Part shown: positions 44,715-54,111 of the stretch, piece after piece
How the letters are laid out: each line of letters begins with the position of its first letter
How positions within the stretch are numbered: position 1 is the stretch's first letter
Source of the DNA: Stappia sp.
GTDB lineage: Bacteria; Pseudomonadota; Alphaproteobacteria; Rhizobiales; Stappiaceae
Assembly (NCBI GenBank): GCA_002722295.1
Contig: PBLF01000034.1
Location: 1 to 58,612 of the forward strand
DNA length: 58,612 nucleotides
Reading direction: 5' to 3'
Position numbers and translations under genes: made by a program
The notes under the pieces: generated by a model
What the model was told of the DNA's origin: nothing
Databases searched by the model: none
What the model saw: only the letters and a program-made list of their open reading frames with translations

Positions 44715-45788
44715 TTACTGCTTGAGAAGCTGGGAGGTCAGGACCTCGACCTCGCCGTGGTTGCCGGTCGCGACCGCGAACTCGCGCGAATAGAGCTTGT
44801 TCTCGTTGCGCGCGATCACCTGATACTCACCCGAGGCCAGAACGAAGGCCGGGAAGGCGCCGGTCGCTTCCACGACCATGTCGCCGCCGGGCGTCAGGAC
44901 GGACCAGCGGGTGTTGGCGATGGCTTCGCCGCCTTCCTGGCTGACGAGCTTGAGGGTGACGCGGGCGGCATTCTGATAGACGGTCGCCTCGGTCAGCTTG
45001 CCCGGTTCGACGCGGATATCGGCGCGCACCACCGCGTTCACCGCGCCGTAGCGGTTCACCACATGATAGGTATCCGCGTTGAGGCGCACGATCTCGCCGG
45101 GCTTGACGTTGCCGGCCACGAGCTTGCGCTCGCCGCGGCTGTTGAATTCACTCTCGTAGATGTCGAAGACGACCGGGCCGGTGCGGATCGGCTGATGGCC
45201 GGAGAACTGCGCATCGAGCTTCAGCCCGCCGGCGTTGAGCAGGATGGTCTGGCTGGTGACGCCGCCACGCACGTGGATGCGGCTTGTGCGCCCGGCGTAG
45301 CCGAAAGCGGTGTGGACGAGATAGTCGCCGGGCTTCAGCCTCAGGTCCGCATCGCCGCCCTTGGCCGTGGCCACCAGGTCGAGCCGTCCGTCGGGAGCGG
45401 GCTTGTCGGCATAGACGCGCCAGGTCAGTCCGCGCGTCAGTGCGGGCCCGTCCTCGGAAAGGCGCGCGACCAGATAGACCGGCGCCTCGTGCCCGAGGTC
45501 GGGCATGCCCGTATCGGGCGTGGCATAGGGGGCATAGGGGACCGCCGGTGCCTCGAGGCCCGGCACCGGACCGGAGATCAGCGGGTCGACGGGATCGGGC
45601 GTGCGTTCCAGCGGGTTTTCGACAAGCGGGGCATCGATCGCCTCGCCAAGTCCGGTCTCGGGCTTGACCGGTGGCGTGACGACTTCCTGCGCGGCCGCGG
45701 AGGCCATGCCGACGCAAAGCGCGGCACCGACCGCCACAAGTTTCCATGTGCCCAGCATCAAGCCTGCCCTGATTCCCGTGAATTCCAT
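44715..45788 (-). CDS. Secreted protein of unknown function with proline-rich linker
   Basis: 357 residues. A signal peptide (VAVGAALCVGMASAAAQ) is followed by a Pro-rich stretch (about 35-100) and several beta-rich repeats resembling carboxypeptidase-regulatory or Ig-like folds (LRLKPGDYLVHTAFGYAGR, LASGEYQVIARNENKLYSRE). No catalytic motif was found. Probably periplasmic. The start may be 45788 or the Met at 45758, which leaves a cleaner signal peptide. Confidence 0.72.
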   Translation of the reverse strand: MEFTGIRAGLMLGTWKLVAVGAALCVGMASAAAQEVVTPPVKPETGLGEAIDAPLVENPLERTPDPVDPLISGPVPGLEAPAVPYAPYATPDTGMPDLGHEAPVYLVARLSEDGPALTRGLTWRVYADKPAPDGRLDLVATAKGGDADLRLKPGDYLVHTAFGYAGRTSRIHVRGGVTSQTILLNAGGLKLDAQFSGHQPIRTGPVVFDIYESEFNSRGERKLVAGNVKPGEIVRLNADTYHVVNRYGAVNAVVRADIRVEPGKLTEATVYQNAARVTLKLVSQEGGEAIANTRWSVLTPGGDMVVEATGAFPAFVLASGEYQVIARNENKLYSREFAVATGNHGEVEVLTSQLLKQ

Positions 45789-46015
45789 TTCGTCAGACCT
45801 GCTTCAAACCCCGAAACTGGGGCGATTTCAAGTCGCGCGGACGTGAAAGGAGTCCTACCCGACGGCGGAACGCCGGGATTCCCGGTCGGGTGGCGGGGCT
45901 AGGGGAGATTGACAAGGGCGTTCCAAGGCGTCCTCATGGCGCCACAATGGAGGCTTCGGCTCCATATCCGGCCCGGTGCCATCCGGGCAGTTCTTCCCAG
46001 GATAGACATTTCATC

Positions 46016-46600
46016 ATGATACAGGCTTCTCCCGAGACAATGCGCCTGCTTCTCGCCCGGCGCTCCCATCCGGCCGTGACGCTCAAGGCTCCGGCACCCG
46101 AAGGCGACACGCTCGAGGCAATGCTGACCGCCGCCTCGCGGGTTCCCGATCACGGCAAGCTCGCGCCCTGGCGCTTCGTGCTCATTCGCGGCGAGGCGCG
46201 CGAGCGGCTTGGCGAAAAGCTGGTCGAGATCCTCGAGCGGCGCGACGGCCCGCTGTCGGACGAGCGCAAGGCGCAGGAGCTTTCCCGGTTTGCGCTTGCC
46301 CCGCTGGTGATTACCGTCGTTTCAAAGGCGGGCGTGCACCCCAAGATCCCGGTCTGGGAACAGCAGCTTGCCGTCGGCGCTGTCTGCATGAACCTCGTTG
46401 TCGCGGCTCACGCGAGCGGTTTCGCGGCACAGTGGCTGACCCAGTGGATGGCTTTCGACGATGAGGTCTCCGCCCTGCTCGGCCTCGCCGAGACGGAGCG
46501 CGTCGCGGGCTTCATCCACGTTGGCACGCCGAGTGAAACACCGGCGGAGCGCCCGCGTCCGGAGCTTTCCGATATCGTCAGCGAGTGGAGCCCTCAATGA
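46016..46600 (+). CDS. Nitroreductase family protein
   Basis: 194 residues. LLLARRSHPAVTL near the N-terminus matches the FMN-binding RRS motif, and ASRVPDHGKLAPWRF and the central helix of AAHASGFAAQWLTQW fit the YdjA/RutE-like branch. It uses FMN and NAD(P)H to reduce nitro compounds, quinones or enones; the true substrate is unknown. It overlaps the next gene by 4 bases (ATGA), so the two are coupled. Confidence 0.9.
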   Translation: MIQASPETMRLLLARRSHPAVTLKAPAPEGDTLEAMLTAASRVPDHGKLAPWRFVLIRGEARERLGEKLVEILERRDGPLSDERKAQELSRFALAPLVITVVSKAGVHPKIPVWEQQLAVGAVCMNLVVAAHASGFAAQWLTQWMAFDDEVSALLGLAETERVAGFIHVGTPSETPAERPRPELSDIVSEWSPQ

Positions 46601-47205
46601 GCACCCATTCCTACAAGGTGAGCGAGGGACACGGGCTGGCCCGCAATCCCTTCAAGGCGATCGTGGCCCCGCGCCCGATCGGCTGGATCTCGTCGCGCGG
46701 GGCGGACGGAACGCTCAACCTGGCGCCTTACAGCTTCTTCAACGCGGTCTGCGACACGCCGCCGATCCTCGCGTTCTCCTCGTCCGGCTACAAGGACACG
46801 GTCGCCAATGTGGATGCGACGGGGGAGTTCGTCTTTAATCTCGCCACGGAGGATCTGAAGGACGCGATGAACACCAGTTCCGCGCCTTATCCGCACGGCG
46901 TGTCGGAGTTCGAAAAGGCGGGGCTCACCGCGACGGAGTCGATGTGCGTGTCGGTGCCGCGTGTCGGCGAGGCGAAGGCGGCGCTCGAGTGCAAGCATCT
47001 CCAGACCATCCGGATGACCGGGCTGGATGGCGTGGAGGGCGACAACTGGCTGGTGCTTGGCGAGGTCGTCGCCGTCCATCTGGACAAGGACGCGATCGTC
47101 GACGGGCGTTTCGACGTGACGAGAGCCCGTCCGCTCGCGCGTCTTGGCTACATGGATTATGCGGTCGTGAGCGACGTGTTCGAGATGTTCAGGCCCAAGG
47201 CCTGA
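46597..47205 (+). CDS. Flavin reductase family protein
   Basis: 202 residues. PRPIGWISSRGADG and NLAPYSFFNAVCDTPP are the FMN-binding core of the flavin-reductase (FMN-binding split-barrel) family; FEKAGLTATES is also typical. It reduces FMN with NAD(P)H or acts as a related flavoprotein. Coupling to the nitroreductase suggests a shared flavin or substrate. Confidence 0.9.
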   Translation: MSTHSYKVSEGHGLARNPFKAIVAPRPIGWISSRGADGTLNLAPYSFFNAVCDTPPILAFSSSGYKDTVANVDATGEFVFNLATEDLKDAMNTSSAPYPHGVSEFEKAGLTATESMCVSVPRVGEAKAALECKHLQTIRMTGLDGVEGDNWLVLGEVVAVHLDKDAIVDGRFDVTRARPLARLGYMDYAVVSDVFEMFRPKA

Positions 47206-47230
47206 ACATCGTCGTTTGCGGGGGCGCGAC

Positions 47231-48115
47231 CTAGGTCAGGCCGGCGGCGGCGGCGCGGGCGAGCAGTTTCTCGGCTCGGCGCTGGTGTGGCCGGTCGAGC
47301 ATTTCGCCCTCAAGACCGACGACGCCCGGATTGCCGGCGGCCTCGAACGCGGCAAGGATGGCGCGCGCGCGGGCAATGTCCTCACTCGAGGGGGTGAAGA
47401 CCGTGTTGATGACGGGCACCTGCGCCGGATGGATCGCCATCTTGGCGGTGAAGCCGTCCGTCAGGGCCTCGCGTGCCTCGCGCTCCAGCCCTTCCATGTC
47501 GCGGAAGTTCGTGAAGACCGTGTCGATTGGCACCACCGCGGCCGCGACCGCGCCGAAGAGGCACAGGTTGCGGGCCATGCGGAAGGGCTCGGTGAAGTTT
47601 CCCGACGGATCGCGGTTGGCAAGAGAGCCGAGGTCGGCCGAGAGATCCTCCGCGCCCCAGGTCAGGCCTTCAAGCCGCTGGCTGACGCCCTGATAGGTTC
47701 CCAGATTGAACAGCGATGCGGCGGTTTCCGTCGCGACGCAGAGGATGCGGGTCGAACCGTCGTCGGAACCGGCTTCCGCCTCATGGACGGCGAGCTTGGC
47801 ATCGAGATGTTCCACGTCGCGGCCCGAGACGGATTTCGGGAGCATGATGCCCTCGGGTCGTGCGGACATGATCGCCGCAAGGTCGTCCTCGGTCACGCCC
47901 GTATCGAGCGCGTTGACGCGCACGTAAAGTCGCGTACGGCTTCCCATCTTACCTGCCTGCGCCTTCAGGAAGGCGGCCGTCAACGCGCGCGCGCGCGGCT
48001 TGTTTTCCAGTGCGACGGAATCCTCAAGGTCGATGAGCAGTACGTCCGCGCCGCTTGCAAGGCCCTTCTCGAGCTTGCGCTCGCTGTCGCCGGGAACGAA
48101 GAGAAGCGAGCGCAT
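47231..48115 (-). CDS. CitE/HpcH family CoA lyase (malyl-CoA lyase-like)
   Basis: 294 residues. RSLLFVPGDSERKLEKG and LLIDLEDSVAL are the CitE-like N-terminus; the metal site follows as TETAASL and TWGAEDLSADLG, and AIHPAQVPVIN closes the barrel. Such enzymes cleave malyl-CoA, beta-methylmalyl-CoA or citramalyl-CoA. It starts one base after the MaoC gene stop on the same strand, so the two probably act in sequence. Confidence 0.88.
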   Translation of the reverse strand: MRSLLFVPGDSERKLEKGLASGADVLLIDLEDSVALENKPRARALTAAFLKAQAGKMGSRTRLYVRVNALDTGVTEDDLAAIMSARPEGIMLPKSVSGRDVEHLDAKLAVHEAEAGSDDGSTRILCVATETAASLFNLGTYQGVSQRLEGLTWGAEDLSADLGSLANRDPSGNFTEPFRMARNLCLFGAVAAAVVPIDTVFTNFRDMEGLEREAREALTDGFTAKMAIHPAQVPVINTVFTPSSEDIARARAILAAFEAAGNPGVVGLEGEMLDRPHQRRAEKLLARAAAAGLT

Positions 48116-48116
48116 G

Positions 48117-48578
48117 TCACGCGCCTCCGGCGGTCTTGCGCATGAACGCCTGACGGCGGCAGACGGCCACGAGCGCATCGTGCTGGTTGAACGCCTTGTG
48201 CTCGAACTCGACGATTCCCGCATCGGGACGGGACTTCGACTCGCGTTTCGAAATCACTTCCGTCGTGCAATGCAGGCTGTCGCCCTGGAACACGGGGGCG
48301 GGGAACTTCACGTCGCTCATGCCCAGGTTGGCGATGGTGGTGCCAAGCGTGGTGTCATGGACGGAGATGCCGATCATCAGGCCGAGAGTGAAGATGCTGT
48401 TGACCAGCGGCTGGCCCCACTCGGTCTGCGTCTCGCAGAAATGGCGGTCGATGTGCAGCGGCTGCGGATTGAGCGTCATGTTGGAAAAAAGCATGTTGTC
48501 CATCTCGGTGACCGTGCGCGTCAGCGCGTGATGGAAGACATGCCCGATCTCGAACTCCTCGAAGTGCAATCCGGCCAT
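48117..48578 (-). CDS. MaoC-like (R)-specific enoyl-CoA hydratase, mesaconyl-CoA hydratase-like
   Basis: 153 residues, a single hot-dog domain. LNPQPLHIDRHFCETQTEWGQ has the MaoC catalytic Asp/His region near 38-46, then GISVHDTTLGTTIANLG. Paired with the CitE-like lyase it suggests hydration of an enoyl-CoA to a hydroxyacyl-CoA that the lyase then splits, as in mesaconyl-CoA or itaconate/citramalate metabolism. The pathway is inferred. Confidence 0.85.
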   Translation of the reverse strand: MAGLHFEEFEIGHVFHHALTRTVTEMDNMLFSNMTLNPQPLHIDRHFCETQTEWGQPLVNSIFTLGLMIGISVHDTTLGTTIANLGMSDVKFPAPVFQGDSLHCTTEVISKRESKSRPDAGIVEFEHKAFNQHDALVAVCRRQAFMRKTAGGA

Positions 48579-48756
48579 TTTATCTCCTCCCGTTTCGTGT
48601 CCGCCGGCCGTGCCCGGCGAATCGCCCTTGCCGGTTTAGCCCATAAATCGCAATTCGCAAGGGAAGTTAGTTCATGTTAACCACTCGTTAACCACTTGGG
48701 CGGGAGTCTTAACCGCATCGTAAGGATTGCGGCATCCAGCCTGGGAGCTTCGGAAC

Positions 48757-49914
48757 ATGAAAGTCGGGGAACCGTTCTCGATTGCCTCGCGCATCGAGCA
48801 GGCCTTTCAGTCCGCCAGCACATCGACGGGCGCCTCCTTCGAGTATCTGGTGAAGACGGCCAAGCGCGAATCGAATTTCGACGAGGACGCCAAGGCACGC
48901 ACCTCCAGCGCGTCGGGCCTGTTCCAGTTCATCGAGAGCACCTGGCTCGAGACGATGAAGGAGTCCGGGCACAAGCACGGGCTCGGCACCTATGCCGACC
49001 AGATCGAGCGCACCTCCGGTGGCCGCTACCGGGTTCGCGATCCGCAGATGCGCCAGGAAATCCTGGCCATGCGCGACAATGCCGAGATCGCCTCGACGAT
49101 GGCCGGTGAGCTGACTCAGAAGAATGCGGCCTATCTGAGCGACAAGCTCGGGCGTCAGCCGTCCGAGGGCGAGCTTTACATCGCCCATTTCCTGGGTGCG
49201 GGCGGGGCGAGCAAGCTCATCTCGCTTGCCGAGAGCAATCCCGAACTCGCCGCCGACAAGGTGTTTTCGCGCCAGGCACGTGCCAACAAGCCGATCTTCT
49301 ACGATCGCGGTGGTGCGCGCTCGGTGAGCGAGGTTTACGCCAACCTGATTTCCAAGCACGGGGGAACGGCTCCCGCGTTGCCCGGAGCCACCCGCTTTGC
49401 CGCCGTTCCCGCTTCCAAGCCGGGGGCGGAGACGGCAGTCGCCGCTGCGACGCAGGGCGGCGAGCAGACGCTTGCCATGGGCGATCCCACCAGCCGCGTC
49501 CTTTCGGCCTGGTCGGCCACCGCCGATGTGTCCTCACCCTTTCATGCGCTGTTCCGCAATGGCGTCGAGGCACGCAAGGCCTCCTTCGATTCGCGCTTCG
49601 TCACGGCCTTTGCGGCTCAGGAAGCCGGCCAGGAAGAAGCGCTACTGCGTGCCGCCGCAAGGCGCGAATCCGTCGTGGATGCTTCCGGGACGGATGCCTA
49701 TTCGGAACGCCGCTCCCGCATTCTGACCGGTGTGGCGGAACTGCGTCCGGCCGAAGGCGGCGGGGCGCGCGAGGAAACGCGGGCCGCGGTGCCCGTTCCC
49801 GAGCGCGCGGAGATCCGGACCGCGAGCCTGGTTCGCGGCCAGCCGATGGATCTGACCGGCTTTCTCAGCTATCGCCCGGCGGTCGAGCAGAAAGACCTTT
49901 TGCCGCCCGTATGA
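48757..49914 (+). CDS. Lytic transglycosylase (SLT-like) domain protein
   Basis: 385 residues. The SLT pattern is clear: KRESNFDEDAK with the catalytic Glu near 37, SSASGLFQFIESTW, and AHFLGAGGASKLI. No signal peptide is visible at the chosen ATG (48757, GGGAG upstream) nor in the 10-residue extension, unusual for an enzyme of the periplasm. Export by a flagellar or other specialised route is possible. The C-terminal 190 residues are low-complexity and Ala-rich. Confidence 0.85.
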   Translation: MKVGEPFSIASRIEQAFQSASTSTGASFEYLVKTAKRESNFDEDAKARTSSASGLFQFIESTWLETMKESGHKHGLGTYADQIERTSGGRYRVRDPQMRQEILAMRDNAEIASTMAGELTQKNAAYLSDKLGRQPSEGELYIAHFLGAGGASKLISLAESNPELAADKVFSRQARANKPIFYDRGGARSVSEVYANLISKHGGTAPALPGATRFAAVPASKPGAETAVAAATQGGEQTLAMGDPTSRVLSAWSATADVSSPFHALFRNGVEARKASFDSRFVTAFAAQEAGQEEALLRAAARRESVVDASGTDAYSERRSRILTGVAELRPAEGGGAREETRAAVPVPERAEIRTASLVRGQPMDLTGFLSYRPAVEQKDLLPPV

Positions 49915-49977
49915 GGCGCGGCAGGTGCCCTGTGACGGTCGGTCGCAGGAACGCACGGACGCTTGAAGTGGGCTTTG

Positions 49978-50003
49978 AAACCGGCGGTATTCCGCCGGTT
50001 TTC
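49978..50003 (+). terminator. Rho-independent terminator
   Basis: AAACCGGCGG (49978-49987) pairs with CCGCCGGTTT (49992-50001) around TATT, followed by TCC; the T-rich arm end serves as the U tract. It ends the transglycosylase transcript. Confidence 0.78.
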
Positions 50004-50175
50004 CTGTATCCGCATCCGGGCGGAAAACTTCACGCTTAAAACATGACGGTTTAACTCAAGAAAAATGGCGTGCGCGGGTTCACCCGTGGCGGCGGGCAGG
50101 CGTATGGTGGCCCGGTGGCGAGGCCGGGTGAGGTCTCGTCCGTCCATTCAGGCTACGCGAACGGGGTGTGCGGTC

Positions 50176-51576
50176 ATGGCGATGATCTCGCGGCGGGAAC
50201 TTCTTCTTGGCGGTGCGGCGGTGGCCGCGGCACCGCTCATCGGCGGGCTGGCCGCCCGGCAGGCCCATGCAGCGGACACGCTGCTCGATCTCTCGCGCCT
50301 GTCACACGAGATCCTGCCCGGCACCCTCACGCGGGACATGATGAGCTTTGTCTCGACCGGCGCGCCGCCGGTGCTGCGGATGCGGCGCGGGGAGACGTTC
50401 AACGTCGACGTGGACAATGGCCTGGGCGAGGCGGTGACGGTGCACTGGCACGGGCTGAGGATCGCCAACGCCATGGACGGTGTCCCGTATCTCACCCAAA
50501 ACCCCATCGAGGCGAAGGAGCGGTTCCGCTATTCCTTCACGCCTCCGGATGCGGGCACCTTCTGGTATCACCCCCATTGCAACACGCTGGAGCAAATCGC
50601 GCGCGGGCTGACCGGGGTCCTCATCGTCGAGGATGACGAGGATCCGGGCTTCGATGCCGACATTCCGCTCAACATCCGTGACTTCCGCCTGAACGGTGAG
50701 GGCGCCTTCATCGATTTCTACAAACCGCGCAACGCCGCGCGTGGCGGGACGCTCGGCACCGTCTCGACGGTCAACTGGCAGGTCACGCCGCGCCATGACG
50801 TGCCGGCGGGCGGCCTGGTGCGCCTGCGCCTGGCGGTGACGGATCTCACCCGTGTCGCGACGTACCGGGTGTCTGGTAATGAGGATGCGGGAGCGCGGGT
50901 GCGGCTTCTTGCGCTCGATTCAAATCCCCTGCCGGTGCCGCAGGATTACAACGAGGCGCTTCTGGCGCCCGGCCAGAGGGCGGATTTCGCCCTTCGCGTG
51001 CCGGACCGTGAGGGCGAGGAAGTCGCGCTCCTGCGCGACACGCCAACCGGCCCGGTGGCCATCGCGACCTTCCGGGCGGTCGGCGCGAGCGCAAACCGAA
51101 CGCTTGCCGAATTGAAGCCGTTTTCGCCCAACCCGTTCGCGGAGCCGGATCTGGCCAACGCGGAGACGGTCGAGTTTCTCTTCGGCTGGACACCGGACGG
51201 CGATGCGCCTCAGCGTTCGATCTGCGGCAGCCTCGGCTATACCTTCTGGTCGATCAACCGGATCGCCTGGAAGGGGGACGTTCCGGGGCCGCTCGATCCG
51301 CTCGCGACGCTGAAACAGGGGAAGACCTATGTTCTGCGGTTCCGAAACGAAACGCAGAACGACCATCCCATTCACCTTCACGGCCACACGTTCCGCCTGC
51401 TGCGCTCCGACAAGCGCAAGGTGCCGCCACTATGGACCGACACGGCCCTGCTGCAGGCCCAGGAGACGATGGAGGTCGTGCTTGTGGCCGACAACCCGGG
51501 GGACTGGGCCTTTCATTGCCATGTCATCGAGCATCAGAAGACCGGGCTTGCGGGATTCCTGCGCGTCGAGGCCTGA
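50176..51576 (+). CDS. Multicopper oxidase, Tat-exported
   Basis: 466 residues. MAMISRRELLLGGAAVAAAP is a twin-arginine signal. The four copper motifs are complete: HWHG (about 91), HPHC (about 132), HPIHLHGH (about 396) and HCHVIEHQKTG (about 446). It resembles CueO/CumA-type oxidases, which oxidise Cu(I), Mn(II) or phenols in the periplasm. No Met-rich insert like that of E. coli CueO is seen. The ATG at 50176 keeps a standard Tat start; a longer frame is not needed. Confidence 0.93.
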   Translation: MAMISRRELLLGGAAVAAAPLIGGLAARQAHAADTLLDLSRLSHEILPGTLTRDMMSFVSTGAPPVLRMRRGETFNVDVDNGLGEAVTVHWHGLRIANAMDGVPYLTQNPIEAKERFRYSFTPPDAGTFWYHPHCNTLEQIARGLTGVLIVEDDEDPGFDADIPLNIRDFRLNGEGAFIDFYKPRNAARGGTLGTVSTVNWQVTPRHDVPAGGLVRLRLAVTDLTRVATYRVSGNEDAGARVRLLALDSNPLPVPQDYNEALLAPGQRADFALRVPDREGEEVALLRDTPTGPVAIATFRAVGASANRTLAELKPFSPNPFAEPDLANAETVEFLFGWTPDGDAPQRSICGSLGYTFWSINRIAWKGDVPGPLDPLATLKQGKTYVLRFRNETQNDHPIHLHGHTFRLLRSDKRKVPPLWTDTALLQAQETMEVVLVADNPGDWAFHCHVIEHQKTGLAGFLRVEA

Positions 51577-51683
51577 GGCGGACCGGCGTCCGTTTATGGT
51601 GAACGAAGCATTAAGCGTTTCTGGCGCACACTGTTTGTCGGCGCGTCGTGGTGGTTCGCGGCGCCTGACAGGACAGTGGCACG

Positions 51684-52835
51684 ATGATCGTAGAGCAGTT
51701 CTTGCGATGGATGGCGGATGCGCCCGATGACCGGCGGGCGGAGGCAACGAGCGCGCTGGCTCGCGCGTATCTCTATTCGGACCTCTCGGAAGACGAACGC
51801 GAGGCGGCCGACGCCGCGCTGACCCTGCTCCTGGACGACCCCTGTGTGAGCGTGCGCCGCGCGCTTGCCGAGGCCCTGGCGCGCAGCGGGGATGCCCCTC
51901 GCGAGGTGGTTCTGGCGCTTGCCGGTGATCTGCCACAGATCGCCTTGCCGATCCTGCGACATTCTCCCGTGCTTCTCGATGCCGAACTCGTGGAGTTCGT
52001 CGAGGGCTATACCGATCCCCTTCCGCGCACGATCGCCGAGCGTTCCGAGCTGTCCGAGCCGGTCTGCCGGGCGCTTGTGACTCACGGCTCGGCGAGCGCC
52101 TGCGCGGGTCTGCTCGCCAACGAGGGGGCGGATCTGACGCCGACGCTGCTCGTGGCGCTGGTGGAGCGCCATGGCCGCGAGCCGGCGGTGCGCGAGGCCC
52201 TGCTGCAGCGCGACGGGGTTCCCATCGAGATCCGCCAGATGCTTCTGAAGCAGGTAGGCGACCTGCTGAGCGATCATCCGCTGGTGCGGCGGGGCCTCAA
52301 CGAGGCGCGTGCCAAGGCGGTCGTCAACGAGGCGCGTGAACGCGCGACCGTTTCGCTCGCCAACGGAGCGGCTCCGCACGAGACCGAATCCCTGGTGGAG
52401 CACCTCCTGCAGTCGGGACAGCTCACCGCGGGCCTGATGTTGCGCGCGGTGTGCACGGGCAACGCGGTGCTTTTCGAGGCGGCTCTGGTTCGCCTGTCGG
52501 GCCTGTCGCGCAAACGCGTGGCCGCCGTTCTTTCGGGCGGGCGTTCCCTGCCGCTGCGTGCGCTCCTTGGCCGGGCGGGCCTGCCCTCGCGCACCCACTC
52601 GCTGTTCTGTGTCGCGGTTTCGGTGTGGCGCGACCTGCTTTCCGCTACGCCGAACGCGCCGGCGCTCGCCGGCAGTGCCAGGGTGTCGCGCCTCCTCATC
52701 GGGGAGGTTCTGGCCCGCTATCAGGAACAGGACGGGGTCGAGGCCGACGATCTCGTCGTCATGCTGCGCCGCTTTTCCGCCGAGATCGCGCGGGACGCGG
52801 CACGCGCCTATCGCGACCGCACGCTGGCGGCCTGA
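51684..52835 (+). CDS. DUF2336 domain protein
   Basis: 383 residues, all helical, with repeat-like segments (SVRRALAEALARSGDAPREV, then LPQIALPILRHSPVL) typical of DUF2336 proteins of alphaproteobacteria. The function is unknown. It lies next to convergent Hpt and response-regulator genes, suggesting but not proving a link to phosphorelay signalling. Confidence 0.85.
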   Translation: MIVEQFLRWMADAPDDRRAEATSALARAYLYSDLSEDEREAADAALTLLLDDPCVSVRRALAEALARSGDAPREVVLALAGDLPQIALPILRHSPVLLDAELVEFVEGYTDPLPRTIAERSELSEPVCRALVTHGSASACAGLLANEGADLTPTLLVALVERHGREPAVREALLQRDGVPIEIRQMLLKQVGDLLSDHPLVRRGLNEARAKAVVNEARERATVSLANGAAPHETESLVEHLLQSGQLTAGLMLRAVCTGNAVLFEAALVRLSGLSRKRVAAVLSGGRSLPLRALLGRAGLPSRTHSLFCVAVSVWRDLLSATPNAPALAGSARVSRLLIGEVLARYQEQDGVEADDLVVMLRRFSAEIARDAARAYRDRTLAA

Positions 52836-52853
52836 TCGGCGACGCGGACGGCG

Positions 52854-53378
52854 TCAGTCGCTGTCCGGCGTACCGTTGCGGGACACGAAGTCCTCGGTGA
52901 CGTCGGCGAGCCGGTCGACGATCGCCCGCGCGGTGGGATTGTCTTCCTTCTGACCCGTTTCGGCCACCATGGCGCGCACGGCGTCCACATGCTGGCCGAC
53001 GAGGGTAAGCGGCAAGGTCGCGGCGTCGACATGTTCGATCAGGTGGCACAGGCTTGCGGCCCCCCCGCCGACGAGCGGATAGCCGAGCGTTCCCGCCTGT
53101 CCCTTGATGTCATGGGCCGCGCGAAACAGCGTGTCGCGACGCTCGTCGCTCATGCCGTTTTCCTGGATGTCGGTGTAGGCGGAAGACAGTGCCAGGGCCT
53201 CGTTGGCCATCCAGTCGTCAAAGTCGGCGGAGAGCTTTTCAAGCGCGGCTTCGGCCGCCTTGACCGGGTCGAACCGTGCCGCCTCGCGCGGGCTCAGGAC
53301 ACGCACCTTGGAGCGAAGGTCGCGCGGAGGCTTTACAACCTCGTAGTCGTCTTTCTGTCCGCTTCGATCTGTGGCCAT
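52854..53378 (-). CDS. Hpt (histidine phosphotransfer) domain protein
   Basis: 174 residues. The phosphorylated His is in FRAAHDIKGQAGTLG (about 90), the standard Hpt signature, within a helical bundle (about 45-150). No kinase or receiver domain is attached. It is on the same strand as the response regulator upstream (53429-54001), 50 bases away, so they may form a phosphorelay pair. Confidence 0.88.
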   Translation of the reverse strand: MATDRSGQKDDYEVVKPPRDLRSKVRVLSPREAARFDPVKAAEAALEKLSADFDDWMANEALALSSAYTDIQENGMSDERRDTLFRAAHDIKGQAGTLGYPLVGGGAASLCHLIEHVDAATLPLTLVGQHVDAVRAMVAETGQKEDNPTARAIVDRLADVTEDFVSRNGTPDSD

Positions 53379-53428
53379 GTGTCAAAGTCCCGGTCAGGGA
53401 AGCGCCGCGCGGGTGCGGCCTGCGGCCG

Positions 53429-54001
53429 TCAGGCCGATTCCCGATGTTCTTCCGCGGGCGGAGTCTGCGTGACTTCGCCCCCGGCGTCCAGAGCATACCC
53501 GTCTTCCTTCTGGCGGCCGCGCCTGTCGATCCCCTTGTAGTTGGGGAGCTGGAAGCGCCGCCGGTCCGGGCCGAAGAACGTTTTTGAGCGAATGAAGTCG
53601 CGCTGGTTCAAGACACAATTCGCGATGCGCAGGTAGAGCGCCTTCGCCGAAACCGGCTTGCACAGGATCTCGGTCACGCCGCAATCGCGCGCCTCGACCA
53701 CCCGCCGTTTCTGGGTGTGGGCCGTCACGGCGATGATGGGCACGAAGCAGCCTGGCGAGTTGCCGGACCGGATGCGCCGTGTCAGCTCCACACCGTCGAC
53801 GATGGGCATGAGCCAGTCGGTGATGATCAGATCAGGATCCTGTCGCGAGACCTGCTCAAGCGCCTCGGCTCCGTCTTCCGCCTCGTGGATCAGCGTCACC
53901 CCGAAACCCGACAGCATCCGCCGGAGGATGCGGCGCATGTGCAAGTTGTCCTCGACGACGAGAACACGCAGATTGGAGAGATTGAGCGTGGGAAAAGACA
54001 T
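53429..54001 (-). CDS. Single-domain response regulator
   Basis: 190 residues. The receiver domain (about 11-130) has VVEDN, the phospho-acceptor Asp of LIITDWLMP (about 60), VTAH and the Lys of LCKPVS. A 60-residue tail with two basic DRR repeats (GPDRRRFQ, GIDRRGRQ) follows and lacks a DNA-binding domain. It may act by protein contact, possibly with the Hpt protein encoded downstream. Confidence 0.92.
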   Translation of the reverse strand: MSFPTLNLSNLRVLVVEDNLHMRRILRRMLSGFGVTLIHEAEDGAEALEQVSRQDPDLIITDWLMPIVDGVELTRRIRSGNSPGCFVPIIAVTAHTQKRRVVEARDCGVTEILCKPVSAKALYLRIANCVLNQRDFIRSKTFFGPDRRRFQLPNYKGIDRRGRQKEDGYALDAGGEVTQTPPAEEHRESA

Positions 54002-54111
54002 GAGCGCCCGGCGAATTACTGTCCGGCGGACCGTTCCGCCCGAAGCCTGAGCTTGCCCGGGACAAGTTAAGCAATCACGAAATCAACGCGGGACTCGTGG
54101 TATTGCGGAGG

